Shown here piece after piece: positions 1-8,508 of a DNA stretch of 64,000 nucleotides. Origin of the DNA: JBBDIK01 sp040880465 (GTDB lineage Bacteria > Actinomycetota > UBA4738 > JBBDHU01); the NCBI GenBank assembly GCA_040880465.1, contig JBBDIK010000007.1, positions 62,001 to 126,000 of the forward strand, written 5' to 3'. Numbering within the stretch: position 1 is the stretch's first letter; each line of letters begins with the position of its first letter. Under the pieces are notes generated by a model, which had not been told where the DNA came from, did no database searches, and saw nothing but the letters and a program-made list of their open reading frames with translations. A program made the translations under genes and the position numbers.

Positions 1-308
1 GCGACGACCTGCAGCAGATGACCCTGGGGCGAGGATGAGCCGACGAACTGCAATGAATCGGGATGGGCCAGCCCCTCCGGCTCGATGTCATGCGGCGAGC
101 GGATCAGCTTGAGTCCGACGGTCGCCGGGGGGCCGCTGGCCGGCTGTGCAACGTCGGCATCGACGAGGGCGCCCATGCGGCCGGCCTCGGCCGCCGCGCG
201 CAGGATGCTCTTCGCGATCGTGGTCTTGCCCGCGTCCAAGCCACCGACCAGCGCAACCGTGTGCGCCGATGCAGCCGCTCGTTCGACGAGCGCGTCGTGG
301 TCGTCCAT
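1..308 (-). CDS. P-loop polynucleotide kinase-like protein (Clp1/Grc3 type), 3' end cut by window
   Basis: The first 102 residues of a protein that runs off the left edge. A Walker A motif GGLDAGKT lies at residues 22-29. It is followed by VDADVAQPASGPPATVGL at about 49-66, which resembles the D-x-D-x-x-Q-x(4)-PP-x-TVGL signature of the P-loop domain in Clp1/Grc3 polynucleotide 5'-hydroxyl kinases and their bacterial relatives. ATG 308 is chosen because GGAGG sits four bases upstream. In eukaryotes these kinases phosphorylate RNA 5' ends; the substrate of bacterial members is not established. The family call rests on the N-terminal domain only, so another P-loop NTPase is possible. Confidence 0.7.
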   Translation of the reverse strand, partial: MDDHDALVERAAASAHTVALVGGLDAGKTTIAKSILRAAAEAGRMGALVDADVAQPASGPPATVGLKLIRSPHDIEPEGLAHPDSLQFVGSSSPQGHLLQVV

Positions 309-580
309 GTCGCCTCCGGGCCTCGGCCCCGAGACGTCGTTCAGCTCGCGCGTGCGCTATCCGGCGATCGCCGGCGCGTTCCGGGTCCTCCTGGTGGTCG
401 GTCCTGCCTCACACACGGTCACGAACGAAGCGTCTCATCGTCGGGTTCTCGTCATATTCCCTCTCGGGCCGCTGATTGTACGCCGGACCCGCGTGGGCCG
501 TTCAGTCGTGCCCGCTACCGCCGGACCCGCTCGGGCAGGACCCGCATCCGGCGGAACCCGGCCGGTAGGCTGTGCGGACC

Positions 581-1372
581 GTGGAGATCGCCGGAACTAT
601 CGCCGTCGTGACCGGGGCTTCGTCAGGCCTCGGTTGGTACTCATCACTTGCCCTCGCCGACCGGGGCGCCACGGTCGTCGTCGCGGCCCGCCGGATGGAT
701 CGACTCGAGGAGTTGGTCCAGCACATCGAGCAGCGCGACGGGCGGGCACTGGCGGTCCGGTGCGACGTCGCGGCGCCTGAGCAGATCGAGGCACTCGCCG
801 CCGAGGTCGACGGCGCGTTCGGCCGGTGCGACATCCTCGTGAACAACGCGGGCCTGCCCGGCGGGGGCCTGTTCGCCGACCGGACGCCGGAGGAGATCGA
901 ACGCCTGGTCCGCGTCAACATCCTGGGCGTGATGCACGGGTGCCGCGTGTTCCTCCCGATGATGCTGGCGGCGGGGCGCGGCCACATCCTGAACATCGCC
1001 TCGATCGCCGGCCGTCACGCGGCGCCGACGGCCGCCCTCTACTCGTCGACCAAACACGCGGTCAGCGCGTTCTCCGAGTCGCTCTCGCACGAGCTGATCG
1101 ACCACGGCATCCTCGTCACGTCGATGAACCCGGGGTTCGCCGCGACGGAAGGGTTCCCACAGGGCGACCTTCCCAGGCATCTCGTGATGCGGGCAGGAAC
1201 GGTCGCTCGCGCGGTGGTCCGGGCCGTGGAACGAGATGCCGGACCCCAGATCACCGTCCCGCGGTGGGCCGGCACCCTGGAAGTGTTCCGGATCCTCGGA
1301 CCGCTCTACTGGTGGGGCATGCGCAGGCTGATCAAGGTGCGCTCGCGCCCGTCGCCAACCCGCCCAGCCTAG
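581..1372 (+). CDS. Short-chain dehydrogenase/reductase (SDR)
   Basis: A 263-residue classical SDR that reduces or oxidises an alcohol/carbonyl with NAD(P)H; the substrate is not predictable. Visible signatures are the cofactor loop TGASSGLG (residues 11-18), NNAG (88-91), the catalytic Ser in NIASIAG (141) and YSSTK (Tyr154, Lys158). A basic ARRMDR stretch after beta-strand 2 favours NADP(H). The -10-like TAGGCT at 566-571 ends nine bases before GTG 581, so this start fits leaderless initiation. The alternative in-frame GTG at 572 would lie directly against the -10 box. hisD follows 23 bases downstream with its own TATCGT box. Confidence 0.85.
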   Translation: MEIAGTIAVVTGASSGLGWYSSLALADRGATVVVAARRMDRLEELVQHIEQRDGRALAVRCDVAAPEQIEALAAEVDGAFGRCDILVNNAGLPGGGLFADRTPEEIERLVRVNILGVMHGCRVFLPMMLAAGRGHILNIASIAGRHAAPTAALYSSTKHAVSAFSESLSHELIDHGILVTSMNPGFAATEGFPQGDLPRHLVMRAGTVARAVVRAVERDAGPQITVPRWAGTLEVFRILGPLYWWGMRRLIKVRSRPSPTRPA

Positions 1373-1395
1373 CGGTCGGCTATCGTGCCGGGGTC

Positions 1396-2667
1396 ATGCT
1401 GAAGATCATCAACCTCAGAGCAGGCGAGGAGCTACCGGGTCCATCCCCGGTCGCGCTGGACGATGACGTCCTGGCCGGAACCCGCGCCATCATCGAACGT
1501 GTTCGCAGCGAGGGAGACGCAGCCCTCGTTGCGCTCACGCGCGAGTTCGACGGCGCCGACATCGCAGGCCGCATCGCACTGGATGATGACGAACTGGACT
1601 CGGCGGCAGGCGAACTCGACCCGGCGCTCCGCGACGCGCTCGACCGGATGGCCGACCGACTGCGAGCGTTCCACGCGCGACAGCTCCCCCTGGCCTGGGA
1701 TGCCGAGCGCGACGGCGTCCGCTACGGCGAGATCGTCAAGCCGCTATCGGCGGCGGGCTGCTACGTGCCGGGCGGACGGGCGTCGTACCCATCGACGGTG
1801 TTGATGACCGTCATACCCGCTCGGGTGGCCGGGGTCGAGCGCGTCGTGGTGACGACCCCCTGCGATGAGAATACGGACGTGCCGCCCGCCGTTCGGTACG
1901 CGGCGCGGGTCGCGGAGGTCGACGCCGTCTTTCGGGTCGGCGGGGCACAGGCGATCGCCGCGCTCGCATACGGAACGGAGAGCGTGCCGCGCGTCGACAA
2001 GGTCGTCGGACCCGGAAACGTGTGGGTGACGGCGGCGAAGGCACTCCTGGTCGGCACGGTCGGGATCGACTCGCTGGCCGGCCCCAGCGAGCTGGTCATC
2101 ATCGCGGATGCGAACGCCGATCCGGCCGCACTCGCGGTCGACTTGGTCGCGCAAGCCGAGCACGATCCGATGGCGCGTGCGGTGCTCGTCACCACGGACG
2201 GGTCCCTGGCGGCCGCGGTCGCCGACCGGCTGGCGGACGAAGTCATGGCGTCCCCCCGTCGCGAGATCGTCGAGACCGCGATGGCGCACGGATCGATCGT
2301 TATCGCGCGTGATGAGACCGAGGCGGCGGCTGTTATCGACAGCATCGCCCCCGAGCACCTCCAGATCGTGACGGCGGACCCCCCGGCCACGCTCTCCCGG
2401 GTCCGAGCGTACGGGGCCGCGTTCCTCGGATCGTCGACGCCGGTTTCGTTCGGCGACTACGGGGTCGGCTCCAACCACGTGCTCCCAACCATGGGGAACG
2501 CGCGATTCGCATCGGGTCTGCGCGCCGCAGACTTCGTCACCATCTCCAGTTTCACCGAGGCTTCCCCGGAAGGGGCAGCGACACTGGGACCGGAGATCGA
2601 AGCGGTCGCCGAGGCGGAGGGACTCCCTGCACACGCCCGCGCGTCCCGCATCAGGCGCTCCCCCTAG
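1396..2667 (+). CDS. hisD: Histidinol dehydrogenase
   Basis: A 423-residue cytosolic enzyme that oxidises L-histidinol to L-histidine in two NAD-dependent steps, the end of histidine biosynthesis. It carries IDSLAGPSE (224-232), QAEHDP (253-258, with the zinc-ligand Gln and His), catalytic Glu320-His321 in PEHLQ, and SFGDYGVGSNHVLPT near the C-terminus. The frame is open far upstream, but that part overlaps the SDR gene. ATG 1396 gives the normal family length and begins MLKIINLR. TATCGT at 1381-1386 lies nine bases before the ATG, so the mRNA may be leaderless. No other his gene is present nearby. Confidence 0.95.
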   Translation: MLKIINLRAGEELPGPSPVALDDDVLAGTRAIIERVRSEGDAALVALTREFDGADIAGRIALDDDELDSAAGELDPALRDALDRMADRLRAFHARQLPLAWDAERDGVRYGEIVKPLSAAGCYVPGGRASYPSTVLMTVIPARVAGVERVVVTTPCDENTDVPPAVRYAARVAEVDAVFRVGGAQAIAALAYGTESVPRVDKVVGPGNVWVTAAKALLVGTVGIDSLAGPSELVIIADANADPAALAVDLVAQAEHDPMARAVLVTTDGSLAAAVADRLADEVMASPRREIVETAMAHGSIVIARDETEAAAVIDSIAPEHLQIVTADPPATLSRVRAYGAAFLGSSTPVSFGDYGVGSNHVLPTMGNARFASGLRAADFVTISSFTEASPEGAATLGPEIEAVAEAEGLPAHARASRIRRSP

Positions 2668-2676
2668 AGGCGTCGG

Positions 2677-3000
2677 CTATCCAACGTTGATCCGGCCGGT
2701 CATCCCCGCGTGTATGTTGCACCGGTACCGGTAGGTCCCGTTCGAGTTGAACGTGAAGCCCGTATGCCCGCCTGCCTGGATACTCGAGTTCTTGTTCCAG
2801 TTGTTGCTGGTCGCAGTCACCGTGTGCCGTCGAGAGCTAACGTTATTCCACACGACGCGTTCCCCGCGATTCACGCTCACCGACGACGGGCTGAACGTAT
2901 TGGAGTTCCGGGCCCGGATAACCTGCCTTGCGTCTGCAGTACTGGGCAGCATGAGCACCAGGCTCGCGGCAAGCAGCGCGACGATGGAGATCCTCTTCAC
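2677..3000 (-). CDS. Secreted cupredoxin (plastocyanin-like blue copper protein)
   Basis: A 107-residue exported protein with a signal peptide (residues 1 to about 24, ending TADA) and one cupredoxin domain. The type 1 copper ligands are visible: His59 in SRRHTV, Cys94 and His97 in YRCNIHAGM, and Met100. It is probably a periplasmic or cell-surface electron carrier. The start is uncertain. GTG 3000 lies ten bases after the AGGAGG ribosome site, whereas an in-frame TTG at 3006 lies four bases after it. Both give the same mature protein. It ends convergently against hisD, with nine bases between the stops. Confidence 0.85.
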   Translation of the reverse strand: MKRISIVALLAASLVLMLPSTADARQVIRARNSNTFSPSSVSVNRGERVVWNNVSSRRHTVTATSNNWNKNSSIQAGGHTGFTFNSNGTYRYRCNIHAGMTGRINVG

Positions 3001-3117
3001 TCGCAACCACCCTCCTTGCGGGAAGCAGGTGACCCCACTCTCGCACGGAAGCGCGGATACCTCAAACGGGGAAGGGGTGGCCGAGTGACCAGCCTTGGCC
3101 GACGATGATCCTGCCGA

Positions 3118-4161
3118 TCATCCCGGCTGATCGGAGAACGTCGATGGAACCGACCCACCTGCACGCGCCTCCGCCCGCTCAACCCAGGCGCTCGGGAGTT
3201 CGTCGGGAACGGCCTCACCACACATCTCAGAGAAGTACAGGGTCCAGGCCCGCGGAACCACGCGCGCCCACTGATAGCCGCCTCCGCCGGTCGCCACCCA
3301 GCGCCCGTTCGTGAGCTCGTGCACGAGGGCGTGGAGTTCCTTGCCGGCGGCGCGGTACGCTGCGGTCGTCAGCGAAAGCGAAGCAAGCGGGTCCGAGACA
3401 TGGGTGTCGCACCCCAGTTGCGTGACGAGCACATCGGGTTCGAAGCCCCGGACCGCGGGAAGCACCTCGGACCGCAGCACATCGAGCCACTCGTTATCCC
3501 TGGTCCCGGCATCGAGAGGAGCGTTGATCGCAGTCCCGACGCTCTCACCGCCGGTCCCCGGGAAGAACCAGGGGCCGTACTCGTGGATCGACGCGGTCAG
3601 GACACGGTCGTCGCCCTGGAAGATGGCCTCCGGGCCGTCCCCATGGTGTACGTCGATGTCCACGTATGCGACCCGCGCCGCCCCGAGCTCCAGCAGCCGG
3701 GCGATGCCGACCGCGGCATCGTCGTAGACGCAGAAGCCGGACGCACGAGACGGCATCGCGTGATGAAGGCCGCCCGCGGCGTTGAAGGCGTGCTCGACCG
3801 CACCCGACCAGACGGCCTCGGCGCACGCCAGCGTTCCCCCGACGCCGAGCACCGCCGCCTCGTGCATGTTCGGGAAGATCGGGTTATCGCCCGGCCCGTA
3901 CCCGAACGCAGCGTAGTCGCCGGGCACCCCGTGGCCTGCGTTCCTCGTGGCCTCGAGGAACTCCGGCGAGTGAACCAGCCGCAGATCCTCGTCGGAGGCG
4001 GAGCGGCACCCGATCACGTCGACGTTCGGAAGACGGTCCAGCCCAAGGGCCTCGATCAGGTCCCAGGTGAGCAGGAATCGCTCGGGCCTGAGGGGGTGCT
4101 GTGGGCCGTGGTCGTAGGCTCCGGCCTCGCGGCACACGTACAAACCTACGCGCTCACTCAT
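3118..4161 (-). CDS. HDAC-superfamily deacetylase (AcuC / acetylpolyamine amidohydrolase type)
   Basis: A 347-residue zinc-dependent amidohydrolase of the histone-deacetylase/AcuC family. All catalytic elements are present: tandem His133-His134 (GGLHHAMP), the zinc-binding Asp170 and His172 in VDIDVHHGDG, Asp257 in VSDPLA and Tyr296 in GGGGYQ. It should therefore be an active deacylase. AcuC acts on acetyl-CoA synthetase, whereas related enzymes deacetylate acetylpolyamines. Here it is the last gene of a six-gene operon with two aminotransferases, an aldehyde dehydrogenase and a CoA-transferase, which favours a small acetylated amine as substrate (inference). Its ATG overlaps the preceding stop as ATGA. 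Confidence 0.85.
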   Translation of the reverse strand: MSERVGLYVCREAGAYDHGPQHPLRPERFLLTWDLIEALGLDRLPNVDVIGCRSASDEDLRLVHSPEFLEATRNAGHGVPGDYAAFGYGPGDNPIFPNMHEAAVLGVGGTLACAEAVWSGAVEHAFNAAGGLHHAMPSRASGFCVYDDAAVGIARLLELGAARVAYVDIDVHHGDGPEAIFQGDDRVLTASIHEYGPWFFPGTGGESVGTAINAPLDAGTRDNEWLDVLRSEVLPAVRGFEPDVLVTQLGCDTHVSDPLASLSLTTAAYRAAGKELHALVHELTNGRWVATGGGGYQWARVVPRAWTLYFSEMCGEAVPDELPSAWVERAEARAGGSVPSTFSDQPG

Positions 4162-5465
4162 CCGACCGAGCGGATGGCCCCCGCCGTTCGCTCGACGATC
4201 TCGGTCACGATCTCGCCGGAGAGCGCGAACGGCGGGCCCAGCATCACGAGGTCACCGTTCACCCCATCTGCACACCCGGTACTCGGGTACAGCAGGAGTC
4301 CGAGATCCCTCGCCGTCCGAACGACCTGTTCGGCCACGTGCTGGTCCCGCTGAAAGGCCTCCTTCGTCGCGCGATCGCGGACCAGTTCGATGCCGATCAT
4401 CAGTCCCTTCCCACGGATGTCTCCGACGATCGCATCGTCGGCCAGCGCGTCACGGAGCCCATCGATCAGCAGTTCGCCGTTCGCGCGGCACGCCTCGACC
4501 AGGTCACCCTCGATCAGCTGGTGGAGCACCGCGAGCCCCACCGCCGTCCCGACCGCATTGTGCGAATACGTGAACCCGTGCACGAATCCGGACTCGGCCA
4601 CAGCCCGTCCGACGTGGCCGCTCGCGATGGCGAGCCCGAGCGGCCAGTAGCCGCTGGACGCGCCCTTGCCGGCCGTGATGATGTCGGGCCGCACCCCCCA
4701 GTGATCGACCCCGAACCACATCCCGGTTCTGCCGAACCCGGTCATCACCTCGTCGGCGATCACCAGCACACCGTGACGGCGGCAAACCTCGACCACCGCG
4801 GGCCAATAGTCGTCGGGCGGAACGGCCGCGCCGAGGGTCGCACCGGCGATCGGCTCTGCGATGAACGCGGCGACCGTTTCCGGTCCCTCGGCCTCGATCA
4901 CTCGCTCGAGTTCTTCCGCGTGCGCCTGCCCGCATGACTCCGGGTGCTCGTTCATCGGGCAGCGGTACTCGTACACCGGCGGCACGTGGATCGACTTGTC
5001 GAGCCACGGTTGGTAGGGGGCCCGGAGCGGCATCCGGCCGCTGGCGTCGAGCGCCCCCCGCGTATTGCCGTGGTACGAACCCCAGCGCGAGACGATCTTG
5101 TGGCGGCCGTCGGCACCTTGCGCCAGGTGGAACGCCCGCGCCATCTTGAACGCGGTCTCTACGGCCTCGCTTCCGCCCGAGACGGGGTAGACCATCGGGT
5201 CGTCCATCGGCAGGAGTGGTGCCAGCTCATCGGCGTACCGCTCCAACGGTTCGGCGGTGAACTGCGAGCCATGCACGTAGGAGAACCTCGCCATCTGCTC
5301 CGAGACGGCCGCTGCGACGGCGCCGTCTCCGTGACCGATGTTGACGACGATCGCACCACCGGCGGCGTCGATATACCGCTTCCCGCCCTCGTCCTCGATC
5401 CAGACGCCCTCCGCACTAACGGCCTTGGGGAGGGCTCCGGCCACACGCGGGAAGACGTGGCTCAT
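4158..5465 (-). CDS. Class III PLP-dependent aminotransferase (omega-aminotransferase type)
   Basis: A 435-residue fold-type I aminotransferase of class III. The PLP phosphate region is SGGSEAVE (about 97-104), the PLP-ring aspartate is Asp238 in IADEVMTGFGRTG, and the Schiff-base lysine is Lys267 in ITAGKGAS. Class III members move amino groups from omega-amino acids, diamines or acetyl-ornithine; this sequence does not fix the substrate. It is fifth in the operon, overlapping both neighbours by ATGA. It is distinct from the second class III aminotransferase at 7159-8508, so the operon encodes two transaminations. Confidence 0.9.
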   Translation of the reverse strand: MSHVFPRVAGALPKAVSAEGVWIEDEGGKRYIDAAGGAIVVNIGHGDGAVAAAVSEQMARFSYVHGSQFTAEPLERYADELAPLLPMDDPMVYPVSGGSEAVETAFKMARAFHLAQGADGRHKIVSRWGSYHGNTRGALDASGRMPLRAPYQPWLDKSIHVPPVYEYRCPMNEHPESCGQAHAEELERVIEAEGPETVAAFIAEPIAGATLGAAVPPDDYWPAVVEVCRRHGVLVIADEVMTGFGRTGMWFGVDHWGVRPDIITAGKGASSGYWPLGLAIASGHVGRAVAESGFVHGFTYSHNAVGTAVGLAVLHQLIEGDLVEACRANGELLIDGLRDALADDAIVGDIRGKGLMIGIELVRDRATKEAFQRDQHVAEQVVRTARDLGLLLYPSTGCADGVNGDLVMLGPPFALSGEIVTEIVERTAGAIRSVG

Positions 5466-6232
5466 CGCGAGTAGACCCCCTCGGGGTCCAGCTCCTCGCG
5501 GATCAGACGGAGTTCCTCGTCGGTAGGGGCCGGCGTCTCACGGACATCGTCGGCGACCTTCATCTCCCAACCGGTGTTCTCACGGATATCCCCCAGCGTG
5601 ACGCCGGCGTGCATCGAGACCAGCGTCATCTCACCGCTCTTCTCGTCGAACCGGTACTCCCCGAGGTCGGTGATGACCACGTACGGCCCCGCGCCCAGCC
5701 AGCCGCGGGCCTGCTCCACCGCCGGGTCGGATGCATGGCCAGGCGATGTCTGGAACGACAGCTCCTCGACGAAGGAGCGCTTCTTCTGCGGCATGATGAT
5801 GAACACCCGCCGCGCGTTCATCGCGATCTCGACCGCGCCACCCGAGCCGGGCAACCGTACCTTCGGACGCGCGTAGTCCCCGATCACGGTCGTGTTCAGG
5901 TTCCCGTGACGGTCGATCTCGGCCCCCTGCAGGAAACCGACGTCGATCAGCCCGGCTTGCAGGTAGAACGCGAACAGGTCGAACTGGCTCGTGACCGCGG
6001 TCGCGCCCGTCACCAGCGTCGGATCTCCGATCGAAAGAGCCAGCCGCATCGGTTCGGCGCCGAAAACGCCGGCCTCGTAGACCATCTGGATGTCGGGCGA
6101 GACCGTTCGCTTGGCTAGGTTGACCGCGATGTTCGGCATACCGACGCCGACGAAGCAGATCTTCTCGCCCTCGAGCCATCGCGCACTCTGCACGATCATC
6201 ATCTCGTTCCGCGAGAAACCCAGGTCGGTCAT
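5462..6232 (-). CDS. CoA-transferase family I, beta subunit
   Basis: A 256-residue beta subunit of a heterodimeric CoA-transferase in the glutaconate/3-oxoacid (CatJ/IpdB-like) group. The N-terminal ICFVGVGMPN and MVYEAGVFGAEP match the region that holds the catalytic glutamate in this family. GSGGAVEIAMNARRVFIIMP is the typical later block. ATG 6232 is chosen because it overlaps the alpha-subunit stop as ATGA and begins at the conserved N-terminus; the frame is open further upstream inside the alpha gene. It should pair with the product of 6229-7149 to move CoA onto a carboxylic acid made by the operon. Confidence 0.88.
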   Translation of the reverse strand: MTDLGFSRNEMMIVQSARWLEGEKICFVGVGMPNIAVNLAKRTVSPDIQMVYEAGVFGAEPMRLALSIGDPTLVTGATAVTSQFDLFAFYLQAGLIDVGFLQGAEIDRHGNLNTTVIGDYARPKVRLPGSGGAVEIAMNARRVFIIMPQKKRSFVEELSFQTSPGHASDPAVEQARGWLGAGPYVVITDLGEYRFDEKSGEMTLVSMHAGVTLGDIRENTGWEMKVADDVRETPAPTDEELRLIREELDPEGVYSR

Positions 6233-7149
6233 GCGTACTCCCCGTAGTCGACCTCGCCCGACAGCGCTTCGCCCGTGGGGCGCAACGAGTCCCAATGAGC
6301 GTCGCCCCACTTCTCGACGTAGTCCTTGTGGCTCGACAGGTCGTAGACCCACTCCTTCAGCCAGCCGTCGAACGCCTCCGAGTCGCGGGCGATCGCGTCC
6401 CAGTCGAGGTAGAACCGGTTATCGCGGTCGTAATAGCCCTGCACATAGCTCGGATGGCATGCGAGCGGTTCCTCGACGACCGCATCGACCTTGATGCCGG
6501 GGATGACGGTGCGGTTGGGGTCGGCGCGGACGACGTCGCCGGCGACGACCTCCTCAACCACGACGATCACCCGCTTCGAGGCGAACGCCACCTCCTTCTG
6601 CGAACCGAGCAGTCCCCAGATCTGGGTGTTCCCCTCGTCGTCGGCGCGCTGCGCGTGGATGATGGCGACGTCCGGGTTGAGCGGCGGCACCACGGCGATG
6701 GGCCCATCCCCGTACGGCGAGTCCACCGTCCGGATCTTGGGGTTCACCTTCGGGATGTCGGACTCCTCGTAGCTCCGCAAGGGGAAGAACGGCAGGTTCG
6801 CAGCTCCGGCCGTGTAGCGCGAGACCATCCCGAAGTGGCTGTACTCCTCGATCTGCAGGGGGGCGGGGTCGTGCTTCTCGATCCGGCGCCGGATGGCGTG
6901 GAGCGAGCCGACGCCGGGGTTCCCGAGCCAGGAGAAGATGAGCTTGGTCGCGACACCCGCCCCGATCATCTGGTCGTAGATGACGTCGGGCGTCATCCGG
7001 GCCAGCGTGAGGTCCTTGCGGCCCTGGCGGATGATCTCGTGGCCGGCGGCGAAGCAGATCAGGTGCGTGAAGCCCTCGATCGCAACCGTGTCGCCGTCGC
7101 CGACCAGCTCCGCGACCGCATCGCGCATCGAGACGACCTTGCGTGTCAT
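6229..7149 (-). CDS. CoA-transferase family I, alpha subunit
   Basis: A 306-residue alpha subunit. It starts with DGDTVAIEGFTHLICFAAGHEIIR, typical of the glutaconate CoA-transferase/IpdA branch, and later has NPDVAIIHAQRADDEGN and SKRVIVVVEEVV. It works with the beta subunit encoded immediately downstream (ATGA overlap). The ATG starts nine bases after the stop of the upstream aminotransferase, which keeps it in the same transcript. The substrate is unknown; a C4-C5 dicarboxylate such as succinate or glutarate would fit the operon (inference). Confidence 0.88.
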   Translation of the reverse strand: MTRKVVSMRDAVAELVGDGDTVAIEGFTHLICFAAGHEIIRQGRKDLTLARMTPDVIYDQMIGAGVATKLIFSWLGNPGVGSLHAIRRRIEKHDPAPLQIEEYSHFGMVSRYTAGAANLPFFPLRSYEESDIPKVNPKIRTVDSPYGDGPIAVVPPLNPDVAIIHAQRADDEGNTQIWGLLGSQKEVAFASKRVIVVVEEVVAGDVVRADPNRTVIPGIKVDAVVEEPLACHPSYVQGYYDRDNRFYLDWDAIARDSEAFDGWLKEWVYDLSSHKDYVEKWGDAHWDSLRPTGEALSGEVDYGEYA

Positions 7150-7158
7150 GGCCGGAGC

Positions 7159-8508
7159 CTACCGGCCCGCGACGTCGGCGACCGCGTCCTCGAACAGGCG
7201 AAGCGAGGTCTCGGCCTGGTCCTCCCGGAACACCAGCGGCGGAGACATCCGGATCGCGTCGTCGCCGCATCCGAGCATCAGCAACCCGCGGCGGAACGCC
7301 GCCTTCTCGACGGCGTCGGCCGAGTCGTGGTCGGGGAACTCGATCCCGATCATCAGGCCGAGCCCGCGCACCTCGCGGATCGCGTCCTGCCGGGACTGGA
7401 TGTCCCGCAAGCCGTTCAGCATGACGTTGCCGACCTTCTCGGCGTTCTGCATCAGCCCATTCTCGATCAGGTCGATCGACGCCAACGCCGCCGCACACGA
7501 GGTCGGCGAACCCCCGTAGGTCGAACCGTGCGCACCGAGCTCCCAACTCATCAGATGCTCCTTGGCGATCATCGCGCCGAGCGGCATCCCCGACGCGATG
7601 CCCTTGCCCGAGAGTACGACGTCGGGCTCGACACCGAAGTGCTCGATCGCCCACATCTTGCCGGTGCGCCCCATCCCCGACTGCACCTCGTCGGCGACCA
7701 GCAGGATCCCGTGGCGATCGCACAGTTCACGGAGCGCCTGGAGCCAGCCGTCCGGCGGAACGATGTAGCCGCCCTCGCCCAGGATCGGCTCGACGATGAT
7801 CGCCGCCACTTCATCGGCCGCGACGACCCGCTTGAACAGGATCTTCTCGATGTAGCCGATCGTCGGAAACCCGTACTCGCCGCTGGCGTCGGCCAACTCG
7901 AGCCCCCAGCCGTGACCGTCGCCGTAGGGCGCATGGAAGATGCCTGGGAGCATCGGGCCGAACTTCGCGCGGTAGATGGTCTTGGACGCCGTGACCGAGA
8001 CGCTGCCGTAGCTGCGTCCGTGGAACGCCCCATAGAACCCGATGATGTTCTGCCGCCCGGTGACGTACCGCGCCAGTTTGATCGACGCCTCGACCGCCTC
8101 CGTTCCGCTGTTGGTCAGGAACGCACGGACCGAACCGGACATCGGCGCGACCGAATCGAGGCGCGCGCAGACCTCGCTGTAGATCGGCAGGAAGAAGTCC
8201 GAGGCCGAATAGTGGATCAGTTCGGCCGCTTGCCGCTGGATCGCCTCGACAACCTTCGGATGCGAGTGGCCGGTGGAGTTCACGGCGATGCCGGCGTTCA
8301 GATCCAGGAACAGGTTCCCGTCGACGTCCTCGACCACGCTGCCACTGCCGCGCCGCGGCACGAACTCGTACGCCCGCGGGAGCGACGGGGACGTGACCGA
8401 CGCGTCGCGAGCGATGACTGCCTGTGCCTCCGGCCCCGGCAGCGATCCCGAAACGCGAGGCTCGGAAACGGCCGCGAGTTCCTCGACACTGAGTTCGGCG
8501 GTCGTCAC
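7159..8508 (-). CDS. Class III aminotransferase, GABA aminotransferase-like
   Basis: A 449-residue class III PLP enzyme closest in appearance to 4-aminobutyrate or 5-aminovalerate aminotransferases (GabT/DavT). Features are NSGTEAVEASIKLAR (133-147), ADEVQSGMGRTG with Asp273, and the PLP lysine Lys302 in LSGKGIASGMPLG. It would convert an omega-amino acid to a semialdehyde. The start is GTG 8508, which overlaps the dehydrogenase stop as GTGA. Second gene of the operon, directly after a semialdehyde dehydrogenase, which supports an omega-amino-acid route. gabT is likely, but the substrate is not proven. Confidence 0.85.
   Translation of the reverse strand: MTTAELSVEELAAVSEPRVSGSLPGPEAQAVIARDASVTSPSLPRAYEFVPRRGSGSVVEDVDGNLFLDLNAGIAVNSTGHSHPKVVEAIQRQAAELIHYSASDFFLPIYSEVCARLDSVAPMSGSVRAFLTNSGTEAVEASIKLARYVTGRQNIIGFYGAFHGRSYGSVSVTASKTIYRAKFGPMLPGIFHAPYGDGHGWGLELADASGEYGFPTIGYIEKILFKRVVAADEVAAIIVEPILGEGGYIVPPDGWLQALRELCDRHGILLVADEVQSGMGRTGKMWAIEHFGVEPDVVLSGKGIASGMPLGAMIAKEHLMSWELGAHGSTYGGSPTSCAAALASIDLIENGLMQNAEKVGNVMLNGLRDIQSRQDAIREVRGLGLMIGIEFPDHDSADAVEKAAFRRGLLMLGCGDDAIRMSPPLVFREDQAETSLRLFEDAVADVAGR

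Noticed and set aside
826..1395. N-terminal extension of hisD
   Set aside because: It overlaps the SDR gene in another frame, and histidinol dehydrogenase has its normal length from ATG 1396.
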